A stretch of 64,000 nt of DNA, from the NCBI GenBank assembly GCA_948567375.1, contig OX419756.1, positions 41,926,333 through 41,990,332 of the forward strand. The letters are read 5' to 3'. Below, piece by piece: positions 35,581 through 47,647 of the stretch. The notes beneath the pieces are model-generated. The model was not told where the DNA came from, did no database searches, and saw only the letters and a list, made by a program, of their open reading frames with translations. Origin of the DNA: Lunularia cruciata (Eukaryota; Streptophyta; Marchantiopsida; Lunulariales; Lunulariaceae). How positions within the stretch are numbered: the stretch's first letter is position 1; each line of letters begins with the position of its first letter. A program made the position numbers and the translations under genes.

Positions 35581-36850
35581 CTAGCTTTCCCAAGTGTGAA
35601 CCTGTTTGTGCATGGCCTTGATCAGCGTAGTGTAGTCCAACGCATCAGGGCACTCGGCCTGGCACTCAAGCATTAGCCATTCCATCAAGTGCAGTGCAGG
35701 ACCTACTAAGTGGATGATGAAGTTCACACCTTCCCGCACCTGCACCAACTTGGATGTTGTAGGTACCTCCCCTACTTTGATCTGCAATTCTAGAGCAGCC
35801 TCAAGAAGACCAATTAGAATGTTGACTTCCTCCTCTTCTTTGGTGTTGTGGGTGATGCAATCTTTCTCTTCTGTTTGATCATTGCCCCCTTCTTCTTCTC
35901 TTGGCCAAAGTTCCTGGTTCTTTGAGCACTTGGCTCGATCTTGTACTTCTACTACAACTTCTACTGGAATTCCAGAACTTAAAGGTGCCTACATAGGCAT
36001 TGCACTTTTTTCTTGTTCATCTACAAGGCCCTTGTCCATATCTTGGTCATGCACTTGGGGAGCAGATTGAGCATCCTCCCAAGTCTCTTCTCCTTCTTCA
36101 TTATCTCTTGAGATGGAAGTTGATCCTTGCAGAGTGAAGGATCCATGCTCCTCCTTGTCTTCATCTTCCGGACATGCCACTTCAATAGTTTGGGTACTTT
36201 CCTTCACTTTCTTGGCTGAAGGAAGATGTTGCTTTCTTGGGGTGATATTCTTCCTTTTTTGAGCCTTGGACATGACCAGCTCTTCATCTACACCCACAAA
36301 CTGGCTCAACTCTATGAACTTGGCATCCACAAGTCAATACTTGGCAATCTAGGTAGGTCCTTTAGGTTGTTCTTCAAAATATCCTATAAGATGAAAGGGG
36401 GCAGGGAACCACTTGCTATCTGCCTTGGTTAAGAGGTTTGTCCCCATGTAGTACTGCACTAAAAATGGGACCAAGATAAGTGGCTCCACCTTCAACATTG
36501 AAATCTTTGTGCAAGAGCTTGCATTGCTTATAAAACATTTCTGTCCAATCCACAAACTTGCTTGCATGCATATAATCAAATAACACTGCCTAGCCATTGG
36601 TTGAATAGGTATTTGTTTCTGTTTGAAGAGTTTCAAAACTGCCTCTACAATGGCTCTTTTGGCAGGGTCCCTGTACTAGCTACACTCCATCCATTGTTCT
36701 TGGAGCATTTATTATTGAAGTGGATTTTAACTTTGAGGATCCACTCCTTGTCTATAAATTTGGTGTCTATCATCATGGCTCTTGCAACCCCAGCATCTAG
36801 GCTGAGTACCATTTGCCAATAGTCCTTGGTCCAATTCCATGGATTATCTC
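35581..36850 (-). pseudogene. Unrecognised element-associated protein family, copy 1
   Basis: Minus-strand coding remnants in shifting frames. From 36,850 down: LDAGVARAMMIDTKFIDKEW; then AKRAIVEAVLKLFKQK; then, at about 36,400-36,570, MHASKFVDWTEMFYKQ followed by VEGGATYLGPIF. Next comes an acidic, Lys/Glu/Ser-rich segment (35,989-36,330, PEDEDKEEHGS). A C-terminal part reads LDYTTLIKAMHKQVHTWE (35,581-35,660). The MHxxKxxDWxxMxY...GGxT block is shared with two copies at 61.5-62.05 kb. I do not recognise the family. It sits among gypsy-type elements and may be an extra ORF of one. Confidence 0.5.
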
Positions 36851-38239
36851 ACATTCCTCCTAAAGTTTTTCCTTTCTTTCCTCTCATTTCATAAATCATA
36901 TGGAAGTCTGATAACTCCTAGGTTTAGAGTAGGAATCATAAGTGCTTGCTTCTAATTACATCCATCCTATAGTAAAAAACCAACTTGTTCACAACAAAGG
37001 ATCCAAGGATGGCCTCAAGAGCCTTCATGTAAGTTTTGGGAGTGAATACCATGATTCTTGCACACAATGGATGTTATTCACTAATGTTGTACTAAGATGA
37101 GTACTTCTCTTCACGCCAAGTACCTAAGATTGCACCAAGTGCCACTCTCAGAAACAACTCTAAGCACTCACTATTTCACAGAATTTGTAACACGCTACTC
37201 AATCAGCTAAGAAGATAAGTTGGATTCCAAAAAGTGCCACTACATGCCATGCACTTCAATTTATACACCCAGATGCTGCTCACTCTTCAATACTCCGGCA
37301 GTTACTGAGCAAATAGGCCCTTATTGTTACATAGGCAAAGGTCTTGCATGTTGCCATCAAGCAAAGTCACTCTCCCATGTGGCAAAAAATATGTTTGCCA
37401 ACTACTTTCTCCCACACCACACTTGTTCACCAAGTGCAAACAATTATCTTGTAGGTAACGGCCCTTGGTGGCAAGTGCCATCATAGGTAAGTACCATTGG
37501 CGGCAGGTTCAAATTGGCAGCAGCACTTCCCTCTACGTGCCATGGTAGCACTTAGCACTTGGGGGTTTTATGCCTCACCTACCAACACTTTGAGTGCTTC
37601 ACTCCTACAAGCACTCCAAATGATCCCCTAGCACTCTGAGTGTTGTTCTGTCCTCATGCACTTAGGGTCATTCTACACCTCTCCAAGTGATTCTCATCTC
37701 CTATGTGACACAACTTTGCTTGCCACCCTATTACTTGGCCATAGAGCTCATATGACCTCCAAATTATTTCTTCCTTGTAGCACTTGGGATTATCCTACAT
37801 CACATCGAGTATCCAAACATTTTGCAAGTACTTGGATTATTTTACATCAATTTGAGTGCTTCTCCACTTTGAGCTTGCCAATATCACTCTTCCAAGGACC
37901 TCTCCTCTAAGGTACTTCTCCCAATAATCCTATAATTCTCCATGGTTCTCTTAGCAATGAATCTTGATATGATCAATACAATCAAATTTTGAAGAACTGG
38001 GAGCACCATACCTCTTTAGTAAGCTCTCCATGTATATGCGGCTTAGTTTGTATTGCATGGGGTTGCATATTTACACAATAGGCTAAGCCTTACTATCTAT
38101 ATGGTTGGTTTGAGTATGATGAGTGAGACTCTCTATGTAATCAATCTAAGTCTGCATACCTACCTGAATGTCCATACGCTCAAACTCATTGTAAGCTCCT
38201 TGAAACTCCTCTAATGATCCCATAGTAATATACAACTCT
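36851..38239. other. Non-coding stretch with degenerate about 60-bp repeats
   Basis: At about 37,545-37,880 a phrase of the type 'gcactt(g/a)gg...att.t.ct.acatca....gagtgctt' recurs about five times with strong divergence. No gene supported in the rest. Confidence 0.45.
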
Positions 38240-38700
38240 CTCCAATAAAACTACTCATCAAGCCAAGCATCCTCAGCACTAGCAAGTCTCTCTATAATGC
38301 CCCTATCTAACTCACCTATCATATGTACATGTGCATTCTCTCACATCCAAACTTGACCCTCTTGCTCAGCTAGATCTCTCTCCCTCTCAAGAACAAGGCG
38401 CTCCCTCTCCAGTAAGTCAGACTCTCTCATGTGAACCTCAATCTCCACTAATTGGCTACTATCTTCACACCCTAGATTAACAATGGGTAACTACAATATC
38501 TCCTCACCTCCTCTCACAACTCCACTCTCTAAGATAGTGTCCTCCCCAAAAAGAGAATCATGGGCTCTCACAACTCCACTGAGTAGGTTTGGATCCTCCA
38601 CCAAAGGAGTATCATGGGAAACACCACCCTCAATTGAACTAGGGTCCTCTATAGGGAGGAGGGTATGTCATCTACAACATGGGTGAGGAGAACATCATCT
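38240..38700 (-). pseudogene. Coiled-coil coding remnant
   Basis: On the minus strand one frame reads EDSSQLVEIEVHMRESDLL, ERERLVLERERDLAEQEG and, past a stop, IGELDRGIIERLASAEDAW. The heptad-like, charged composition is that of a coiled coil. In-frame stops (after QVWM and DAWLDE) show decay. Family unknown; probably part of an element ORF. Confidence 0.4.
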
Positions 38701-40004
38701 ACAACATGAGAAGAGTGACATGTGCATACAAAATTTTTATCTCAAATCAAAGAGCTTAACCATATTAAAATTCAAAGACATCAAAAGCATAAGAACAACT
38801 CATAAACATCAATGCACATATTTCAAAGAGGTTTTACACAGTATAACATTCTTACCTCTCTTGCTTACCTTCATAGACATAATCTTCATGCTCTACCTCA
38901 AGCTCATCCTCATCCTCATGTGCACTATGAAGAGGTGCCTCCTCCCCACATAAAGTGAGTCCATATGTAACCTCATACTCTCCAAAACTGCCACTCTCCA
39001 AGAGAAGATGAGTAAAGAACTATTGAACAAAATTCATCTTGAACCATTTCCCATCTGGGTGTATGAGCTGCTTCTTGAGAAATGTCAACTCAGCCTTAAC
39101 ATCTACCAACATCAAATTTGCTCAATCTTAGTCCTCCATGGAGCGCTCAACCTTACTCTTCACATGAAGAGCAAGATGGCCATGCACTACCTTGGGTCTA
39201 TGAGCGGGCACAATGAGTGAACTCAAAAACTGAAAAAATGTGCACCATGATGGGTATGTACATTGCTGTGCAAGATATCTCCTCATGGTGAGGTCTCTGA
39301 CAGGAAACCAATCCAATACCCATGAATAAGGAATAACTCAAATTTTACTTTTTTCCAAGCCTAGTTCATTTGTTTCAAAGAGGCACAAGGTGAAATTGTG
39401 AACATAAAAGCACAAAATGAATGCTTAGTGGCAAGTGCCTCATGTCATACCCTAGGACATCATAATTCTATTCTTGCCTTTATTCTAATGATTTTTAAAG
39501 GTAGCTTGTAAATATAAATCACATCACACAAATACTATAGTTGGACTATCTTTTGAGGTTGTCATCAGACCTCACTCTCAATACATATGGTTTGAGATTG
39601 GAGGCACTCTACACTAAAAGCCACCCAGGTGACCAAATGAACTAAAAGCAATACTAGATTGTAAAAAGCAACTAGGAGAAAAAATGAAGTAAAATATATA
39701 CTAATTATTTACAAAATGAAAAAATATAATATGGGTGAACAAGTATAAATAAACATGTTGTAGTAATCTCTACACAACATGAATTATAGTCAATTTCTAT
39801 GTGAACTGGTATAAATAAAATTGCAATATCACTCTCTACACAACATGAATGTTGCACAACATAAACTATAAGAAATTTCTATGTGCACAAAATAAACCTC
39901 ATGCAAATTATGTACAAAACCTCCAAGCAATTCTAATCATTTTGTACTAAGAGGCACCCGGGTGACAAAAGCAATTCTAAATTGATAGTAAGTTAATCAA
40001 CTTC
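38701..40004. other. Non-coding stretch
   Basis: Only short ORFs of no recognisable family. A 'gtgaac..gtataaata' phrase recurs near 39,734 and 39,804, and 'ctctacacaacatgaat' near 39,770 and 39,835, a diverged short duplication. Confidence 0.4.
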
Positions 40005-40560
40005 TAGGAAGGAGGTTTGTTTGAGGGCCTTTTAAGAACCCTTGACATAGGAAGCAGGTTTTTCAAGATCCTCTTTGTGGGTGTAGGGTTCATGTGGGAC
40101 CTCCTTCTTAAGAAGGGGATTTGTTAAGACCCTTGATACTTGTTAGGGGTTGGTTTGTGACCCCTTTTACAAAAAGAACCTCCTTCTTGGCAAGGGGGTT
40201 CATCCAACATCTCCTTCCTAGGAAAGGGGTTTTTTTGAAACCCCTTTTTTAGGAAGATGATTTGTCTAGAACCTCCTTCCTGCAAGGGGGTTCATCTCAG
40301 ACTTCATCCATTAAAACCCCTTTTTATAGAAATGGGGTTTGTCCACAACCTCCTTCTTAGGAAGGAGTTTGTCCAAGACTCCTTCCTAGGAAGGAGGGTT
40401 TGTTTGAAACCGCTTTTACATGAAGGGTGGTTTATCCAAAACCTCTTTCTTGGGAGGATGTTTGTCTAGAACTCATTGCTAGGAAGGAGAGTTTGTTCAA
40501 AACTCCTTTTACAAGAAGGGGGTTTGTCCAAAACAAACTTCTTAGGAGAGGTTTTGTCCA
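40005..40560. repeat. Hairpin-forming minisatellite
   Basis: About 15 degenerate units of the type 'GGTTTGTCCAAAACCTCC' + 'TTCTTAGGAAGG'. Units are 30-40 bp and vary in length. Most contain a small palindrome CCTTCyTAGGAAGG, so single strands could fold into a series of short hairpins. A second unit type contains CCCCTTTTTA. No coding sequence is claimed. Confidence 0.8.
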
Positions 40561-40878
40561 AGAAAGTTAAAGGGATTAGTTCAAACCCTTAATTTGGGGA
40601 CATGGTTGTTTAGTGATATTGGGGGTTGTTTTGGGAGTCATTGATAGGGTTCAAAACAATGGATTGTTCTAGTTTTCTGGGGAGGGACACGGTTTTGGGT
40701 TTTGGGTTTGATGTCCAGACATGGACGAGGGTCAAGATGGAATAGGGATGGAAATTTGAAAACTAAACAAGAGACAGTTAAACACTGAAAGCATTTGTAG
40801 CCTATGCATTCAAATTGCAAAGATAAATCTAGAATTGCAGAGTTTGAAAGAGCCATACTAATTTCAGAAAAAATTAAA

Positions 40879-41537
40879 TCAAAAGCATAGAAATTGATGA
40901 ATACAAAAGAAAACTTTGCAAAGACTTACATCCAATGCAGGGTATTCTATCCCAAGAGTGACTTTGAGCCCAAGTGCATCAAGGTCCACTTTGTGGATTG
41001 TTTTGAGCTCCTTTCTCACTTGTTGCTTATGTAACCAACTCCATTTAATCCAAGTATAGTAATTAGCATCAAAATGGAAATCTATCAACCAAATCCCTTT
41101 GTTGAAATTCTCCATGTTTGACATATCCCACAATTTCATGTAAATTGGGATTTCATCTGCCATGCTTCTCTCTATGCTCTTCCTCAAGTCCTCTTTTCTC
41201 TTCACCTTCCTCATGTTAGTGTCCAATCCCTTTGAAGTGCCCTCCCCTCTTGAATGCCACTCCCTCTTGATCTCTTATGGTGCCTCCCTCAAACCTTGTT
41301 CCCATTTGGATGGGTTCTTTTGTTCTTGTCCTATCCCTTGGAGTTGAAATCCTCTCACTCTTGGTCTCTCCTCAATGCCTCCCTCAAACCTTTGTGTGCA
41401 ATTTGTGCCTTCCTTTGCCATTGCTTCTCACTTAGCTCTCCTTTCTTTTCCTCAAACTTCATTTGAATTCTTCTAAACTCTATGCTTTGTCCTCCTTCAC
41501 ATTGAATGCTCCCCTTGAATTCTTGTAAACTCTGCAT
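40879..41537 (-). pseudogene. Unrecognised charged-protein remnant
   Basis: Two minus-strand pieces with protein-like composition: FRRIQMKFEEKKGELSEKQW (41,355-41,537), then after a break KRKEDLRKSIERSMADEIP and KGIWLIDFHFDANYYTWIKW (40,879-41,226). It lies downstream of the Harbinger-like transposase on the same strand and could be that element's accessory ORF, but no Myb/SANT signature was recognised. Function unknown. Confidence 0.35.
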
Positions 41538-41599
41538 TTTGTCTTGCTTCCCTTCAAATGCTCTATGCTTGGTTTTGATTCCTATACACCCCCACTTCT

Positions 41600-42276
41600 T
41601 GTTTTATCTGGATTTCTTACTCTACTTGGGGTTGACAAATTCACAACCTCACCTTGACAGTCCTCTACTATTCTATTTCTCTCAAACCTTGCTTTGTCAA
41701 TGAATTCTCTCTGGCATCTCCAATTTTATAAAAAGCTCTAGGAGTGCAAGGTGAGGTTGGAGCATCACGTCCGTGGGGATGACAATATAGTCCATGAATG
41801 CATGTATTTGTTTCACGCACTCAAAAAATCTAGTATTCACATTTTACTCACTCATAAAATAAGTTCAAGAGATATACCTATAAATCCCACAAGCTTTGGT
41901 ATATCTCATCCATTGCTCCCACTTAAAATTTGGTTGTACCAAGTTATTTACCATGAAATCCACAAATATTCATGAACCAAGCTATCCATATTTATATGAA
42001 TTGATACTGCCATGCATATGGAATTCATGACCTCTTGATCAAACAACCATTCATGGAATTCAATAATCTCTTGGGTCAAAACAACACCACAGTCACATCC
42101 TTCCAAAACAAAATTCACACCTCCTTGACATGCACTTTTTACACTTAAAGAAGAGAGACCATTGAACATATAGAGTTATGGATATGGACTAGATGGGACT
42201 ATTCCAATATATACACAAGCAAAACATCAACACAATCACAAGAGACCATTCAAAATAATGATGCATTATGGGGTGT
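41600..42276. other. Non-coding flank of the Harbinger-like remnant
   Basis: No recognisable domain. No convincing terminal inverted repeat of the Harbinger element could be placed here. Confidence 0.35.
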
Positions 42277-43806
42277 TCACACATTCTCATTTCCATTATG
42301 GAATGCCATACATAGCTGCATAACAATAGATCTTGTTTTTTCACATGGTAAAATTCCCATAGGATCATGATCATCTAATGCATCTTGATCACCATCTACA
42401 CTCTCATTCCCTTCTTCCTGTCCCCACATGTCCAATCTATTGATTATTAAATTGTGGATAATAATGTAAGAACATATCCACTTCAATTGAAAGCCACTTC
42501 TGTTCTTAGTTTTCAATTGAATCCTTAGTTTGCATAGAGAATGTCATTTGGCCTTCAATACACCTATATAATACTCGTTCAATACATGGGCTTTTGCAAA
42601 CCATTTATTAAATTCTTTCTGTTAAATCCTTGGTGCTTGGGTGCTTAAACAAGGGGACTAATTGACTCATGAGGATGTACATTGAGTCTCCTAGTAAATT
42701 ATATTGATGATCAAAAAATCTATATTCACCTTGCTGCCCAAGATCGTTCCACATTGGAGACTTCTTGAAACAAGTCATGTCAAGACACAACACCAACATC
42801 CCTATCAAATCATAAAGAAAATCACTCAATTGATATAATTTCAAAGGCTACTAATGAAACCAAAGGATTCCCATAACCCAAGGACTAACTATCAATCATT
42901 TGGACAAGTTCAAAAAGAGAGAAAAGTTCAAGGGTAGCTAAAACTCATGATCAATTCAAACTCTAAGAGTTACTTGCGCTAAAATGGATAGTTTTAAACA
43001 TGTCATCACAAAAAACCTGTTCATTGATAGAATATGAACCTTTTCTACTGAAATAAATCTCTCCATCAATATTTCAGCCTCTATGCCAATGGGAACAAGT
43101 TCCAGTCCACCAATCCAACACATCCTTGAAATCCCTTTGATGCAAAAAGTTTGGAAATTCTTGATTTTTCTCCCCGGTTAGGCCATACCACCTCCTTTCC
43201 AAGAACAGCCATGATGGCCACCATGATTCTTTCTTTATAACTGATTGTTGAACCAGCACTGAGACCCCATAAACTCACGCCCCTAGCCATATATACTCCA
43301 TTTCCTTTGTGACCAAACCTATCGAGGACTTCATCAAGTTGTAACCAAATTGGTGTTTGCATCTTGCATGAATCATTTCTCTACACCTCATGCTCTTTAA
43401 TCAACTCAAGCAATTGATGAAAGGACCGCATGTCTATCCAAACTAATTTTTTGAAGAGTAGAGACTCTAAAGGACTAAAGCACAAATTTGGTACTGCGAT
43501 TTGTTACACTCCTTGCCATCAAATATTGAACTGAGTGTAAAAAATCCTACCATTTCATTATTATCTCATTTTCAAATTGAGAGTCAACAGGGACTGAAGA
43601 AGAGACCTCAGGCGCAGGGGGTTATCCTTTTTGAATACAAGCTTATCAAGTGGAAATTCTTCCTTGCTCCAACTTTGTGTCCAATTATGCCCATCCACTT
43701 CCCATTCAAGTATATTTTTGTGCATGTCCTCTTCCATCACTAAAATCCTTCTCTCCATATTTTTTTTTTTATTTCCTTCACCATCAATTGGTATGCACTG
43801 CAACAC
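42277..43806 (-). pseudogene. PIF/Harbinger-type DDE transposase, decayed
   Basis: Minus-strand pieces in order: an N-terminal segment NKKKNMERRILVMEED (43.8 kb); RGVSLWGLSAGSTISYKERI with GFQGCVGLVDWNLFPLA (about 43,081-43,300), which holds the first catalytic Asp (family GCVGxIDGTHI); LLGDSMYILMSQLVPLFKHP (about 42,640-42,710), with the second Asp in LGDSxY; then FNKWFAKAHVLNEYYIGVLK (about 42,555-42,615), with the Glu of the family's E..FG.LK block; then IIIHNLIINR (about 42,440), family LHN. Frameshifts and stops separate the pieces. It is a cut-and-paste DNA transposon relic. Terminal inverted repeats were not found. Confidence 0.8.
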
Positions 43807-45222
43807 AACATTGATTCTCCTTTTTTCTAGATAAATTTCACCAATTCAAACTATACACACTAATTTAGATGAACCCTACATCATTCTCACATGATGTGCA
43901 CGGGAGTAGTCAAATGCATCGCTGTCACATGGGGATGCATGAAAAAAAACTCCAATCCCTGTTCATTAGATCCCAAGCTCAATGTATTTATCGGATTAAT
44001 ACCAATATTGCCTCGACCCTCAAAACTTCTCATTCTGGCATTACAAGCTGCTTTGCTTCCAAAACATTCGAAAGAGCTCAAAAGACTATCAAAAGATGCC
44101 AGTGAATTGATTTCTATTCACAATCTCTTCTTGCTTCCTCCAAGCAATCTTTCCTAGATCATGTTCTTCCACTCAATCTTTCCTGGAACCTCTAGCTACA
44201 CCTGTACTATTTCAAATTTTGAACTTACTTCGAATGACACTTCTACCATTTCAAATTCCATTTATCTCTTTAATTTTCATTAAAAGTTACGAGTTCATTA
44301 AGACATTCAAGAAACCTGTTTAGAGTTGCGGGTCACTAAAATCGTGAAACGTAGAGAGTTATGGGGTTTTTAATTCACAGTAAAAGATCGGAGTACCCCT
44401 CCCGCTTTTACCTTTAACCAATTTTTAAAATACATGTATAGTTCCTTGGGGCAACTGAAAATCTCAAATTTGAAACACCCTAATATGATGCCTCGTTCAA
44501 CTTTTCTCAACAAGTTACGCATCAATCGTATACCTGTAACTTCTTTCTTTAGTACTAGTCAAGGTCCGTCGTCGAACTTTTGGCTGCTTACAACTAAAAG
44601 ACCGCATGTACAAACGAAAACGAGAATCCATTGATTAGAGCATGCATCGGTTAACTGCCATCCCATACTACTCGCTCTAGGAGCGCGTCCTATTTTTTTC
44701 GACACTCGAGCAATTCATTCTTATGCACTGTATTTCATGCTATCGCCACATCATAATCCTCAAAATGTCTGCGAGAGTAAGTGATCCAAAGCTTGGGCAT
44801 GTTGTACCGGTTTTCATGACATTGCGTGCTTTTCCAATAGCTGATTCACACAACTTATTGGGCACAAAAAGTCTGCACGGATCGAACTACTACGCCACCT
44901 CTGCTGTCCCTCATTAATATCGGAATCTGTGTTTATCTAAGGCAAGCCTCCACGTATCTCATGCAACTGGCCAGACGAAGAAATTCAGAGGCAACCGTAC
45001 TGTATCGATTTCACTCTCTTCTTGGAAAAGGGGCCTGATATTCGTTCTCTGATCACTCCAATGGTTTAACAGTTACTTCTTGGTGAAATAATGGCGTGAT
45101 GTCCACTCTCTGATCCCTCAATGATATAACAGTCCCTGTTAGGGTGAAAAAGAATGGCCGTAGATGTAGCCCAATATGTGTATATACTGGACAAACACAA
45201 TCTAGTCTAGACCGTATTCATC

Positions 45223-45649
45223 TGTAGAGAGTATGAAATACTCGGAATTTAAATGGGCAAAAGGTGAAATTTTTGTGGATTTTAGAAGACTAGAAAACAA
45301 AGTCCAAATTAAAATAAGAATTTTACTACAAAATTCTGCTACATTGAATCTGACCGTTTGGTATACAGAAAGTAAAATTTATAATTTTACATATATAATA
45401 CAGGATCCGACAATTTTACATTCAAACTAGAAGAGCATATCCCCGTTAATAAATTATCCCATGTTATATGACTATCCAATAAGACCTCAAAATATATATA
45501 GTTCACACGCAGGTGAATGAAGTTAAAATTATTTAAATGTTGATTATCAATGAAAAGAGGAATTCCAGCTTTGCAAAATATTTTAGCAAATTATAAAAAT
45601 GCAGGGATCCGCTGCGGAATGTGAAATTCCGAGTATTTGTATTCTCTAC
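45223..45649. mobile_element. Short TIR element (MITE-like) in copy B
   Basis: About 426 bp with 26-27-bp terminal inverted repeats: left GTAGAGAGTATGAAATACTC + GGAATTT, right the reverse complement with two or three differences. CATC flanks both ends (45,219-45,222 and 45,650-45,653), while copy A has CATC once at the empty site (about 34,816). The interior is AT-rich and non-coding. The superfamily is not assignable from a 4-bp duplication. Confidence 0.85.
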
Positions 45650-46024
45650 CATCAGTGAAGCTATTGGGGACTAGCCTCATTCTACGTTTTTTTTCTCTCC
45701 CTTGATGAGGTCTTTCTTTCCATTCTATGTGTTCTTCTCTTTCACAGAGTGAATTACACTGTGAATTATACGATGAAATGTCCCGTTTGTTCTCTCATTC
45801 GGAGAGATGGTCTCTCATCCAACAGCCTACCTCCATGCTCCCATCCTCACTTTTTCTTTTATTCTCCATACCCTGGCTCCGCCAGTGAATTCCTCTTCAA
45901 ATTTTCACAACAAAATAGATTCAGTTGTACTCTGGGTCTAATTTAGTAACATAGTTCTCGTCTGGAATGCTCTAAGTCCAGGCTCCCACTCTCACTTCCT
46001 GTGTGTTGAGAGTGATTCTCAAGT

Positions 46025-46334
46025 GGGGTTTCAGAAATGATAATGCAAAGATTTTTACAAATTTTTATAGAATCAATCAAAATTCGTATGTTAGGGTACC
46101 CGTACCCCGAATCGTTTTCAGTTTTGGATGTTGCAATACAATGTTTGACACTCGAGGAAACAGTTAATGAGTTAAATATTTTGAGTGAATTTTTAATTGA
46201 TTAAAGGATTTCCCGGAACCCATAAATCTTTCCACCAGGGAAGTATGTAAAAGTACTTATAAACTCCCCCATCAAACTTTTACGAAAATTATCCGAAATT
46301 TGTTTGATACTTGTAAACCATGATTTGAAACCCC
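46025..46334. mobile_element. Second short TIR element in copy B
   Basis: About 310 bp missing from copy A, with ends GGGGTTTCA...TGAAACCCC. The inverted repeat extends imperfectly inward (left GAAATGATAATG, right CATGATTT). The target duplication is unclear. Size and termini suggest a Tourist-type (Harbinger-related) MITE; that is inference. Confidence 0.65.
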
Positions 46335-46560
46335 GTGCTGTATATCCTTTTTGGCTGGAAAGACAACGGACACGAAAGTCTTCAACACGACCGTTCTACA
46401 TCCGGTCTTTATTCTGTCCGACTGAGACAAGGTTGATCAATATCTCTACGTTAAGAAAGCTGATTCTAGATGACATGTTGATAGAGTCCAGGACTTCTTC
46501 GTGATTTTAATGAACATCGATGAGGTAACTAAGTTTGGTGTATTGGCAATACTTGAATAC

Positions 46561-47647
46561 AACCACTTAACTGTTTCTTGAATAATATATGGCGAGATAC
46601 CAAACACGGAATATCTAATTAGTTGGAAAAAGATTTTAGTTATAGCTGAAATATGTTTAGTCCAGGTTGGCAAGGATTTTGGATTGAACCTATATTTAAG
46701 AACTTGTCAACGACGTTCGTGTTGAATGTCAATATGGACTACGAAAATGACGTCTGGAGATCATCAAACCTTATGAACTAATAAAGCGTTCAGAAACACC
46801 TGCTTGCGATGATACGTCCAGTAAGGATTGTAAATTTATCTGACTCCCATATCACCATCCGGTATTAAGATATTGTACGTACAATATCATTCACAATACT
46901 CAGTCCATGAGAGTTAATTTAATGAACCAGAGTTGAACATAATCCACATGACAACTCCTAGAAGTTAGGTGAGGATGCACTGTAATGTATGATAATTGAT
47001 CATGAATCCTAATCCTAGTAAGAGGTCATATGATTTTAAGACCTCGCAATATTAGAGAAACAAATTTGCAAGAGAAACAAATTTGCAAGATAAACTTTGT
47101 CATAAAATCACTGAGATGGCAAGCTTAACCTTCTCGTAATTAATTTTGTCTTTCTCCCACTCGAAACATACAACGTCTCGTCTCCCTTTTCTGGAATTAC
47201 TTGGACATTTTCATTTATAGTAAGCATATTACTTAAAAAACATTTTGTTATATTAGAATTGAAGCACAATCATGACCCAGATAACTTGTCCAGATAGAGA
47301 ACAATTCAAATACAAAAAAGTGATATCGAATGCATGATAATTGGGTTAAGTTTACGTATTGCATTTACAAACATATATATATAAACACGAGGCACACTAA
47401 AATATTCAATGTAGCGAAATTATTCAGTTACCTCTAAACCATCAACCAAGATTAAATGAACATCAATGTACTTCACTTTTCCTTTTGTCGAATTCAAATA
47501 CAGTGTGCATCACCCTGTACAGAGAGCAAGAATCATACGTCGTGTGTCGTTAAGAAAACTCTAGAAACAACATGGATAATCATCGAGTGAATAGTCCATG
47601 AAACTGGAACGCCGAATTCAACGTTGTCTCTACGGGTTGGTTTGACG
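46561..47647. other. Non-coding stretch
   Basis: AT-rich, no recognised coding sequence. The missing downstream exons of the enoyl-ACP reductase pseudogene were looked for here and not found. Confidence 0.45.

Larger units (their letters stand above)
44460..46560. repeat. Ancient duplication, copy B
   Basis: Ordered homology with 33,740-35,515 from 'aatatgatgcctcgttcaa' to 'gttgatagagtccaggactt'. It is longer than copy A because of two insertions with inverted termini (45,224-45,649 and about 46,025-46,334). Both copies lack a supported gene. Confidence 0.8.

Noticed and set aside
40005-40560. CRISPR-like array
   Set aside because: Units vary in length and sequence, have no constant spacers, and the host is a eukaryote; it is a degenerate minisatellite.
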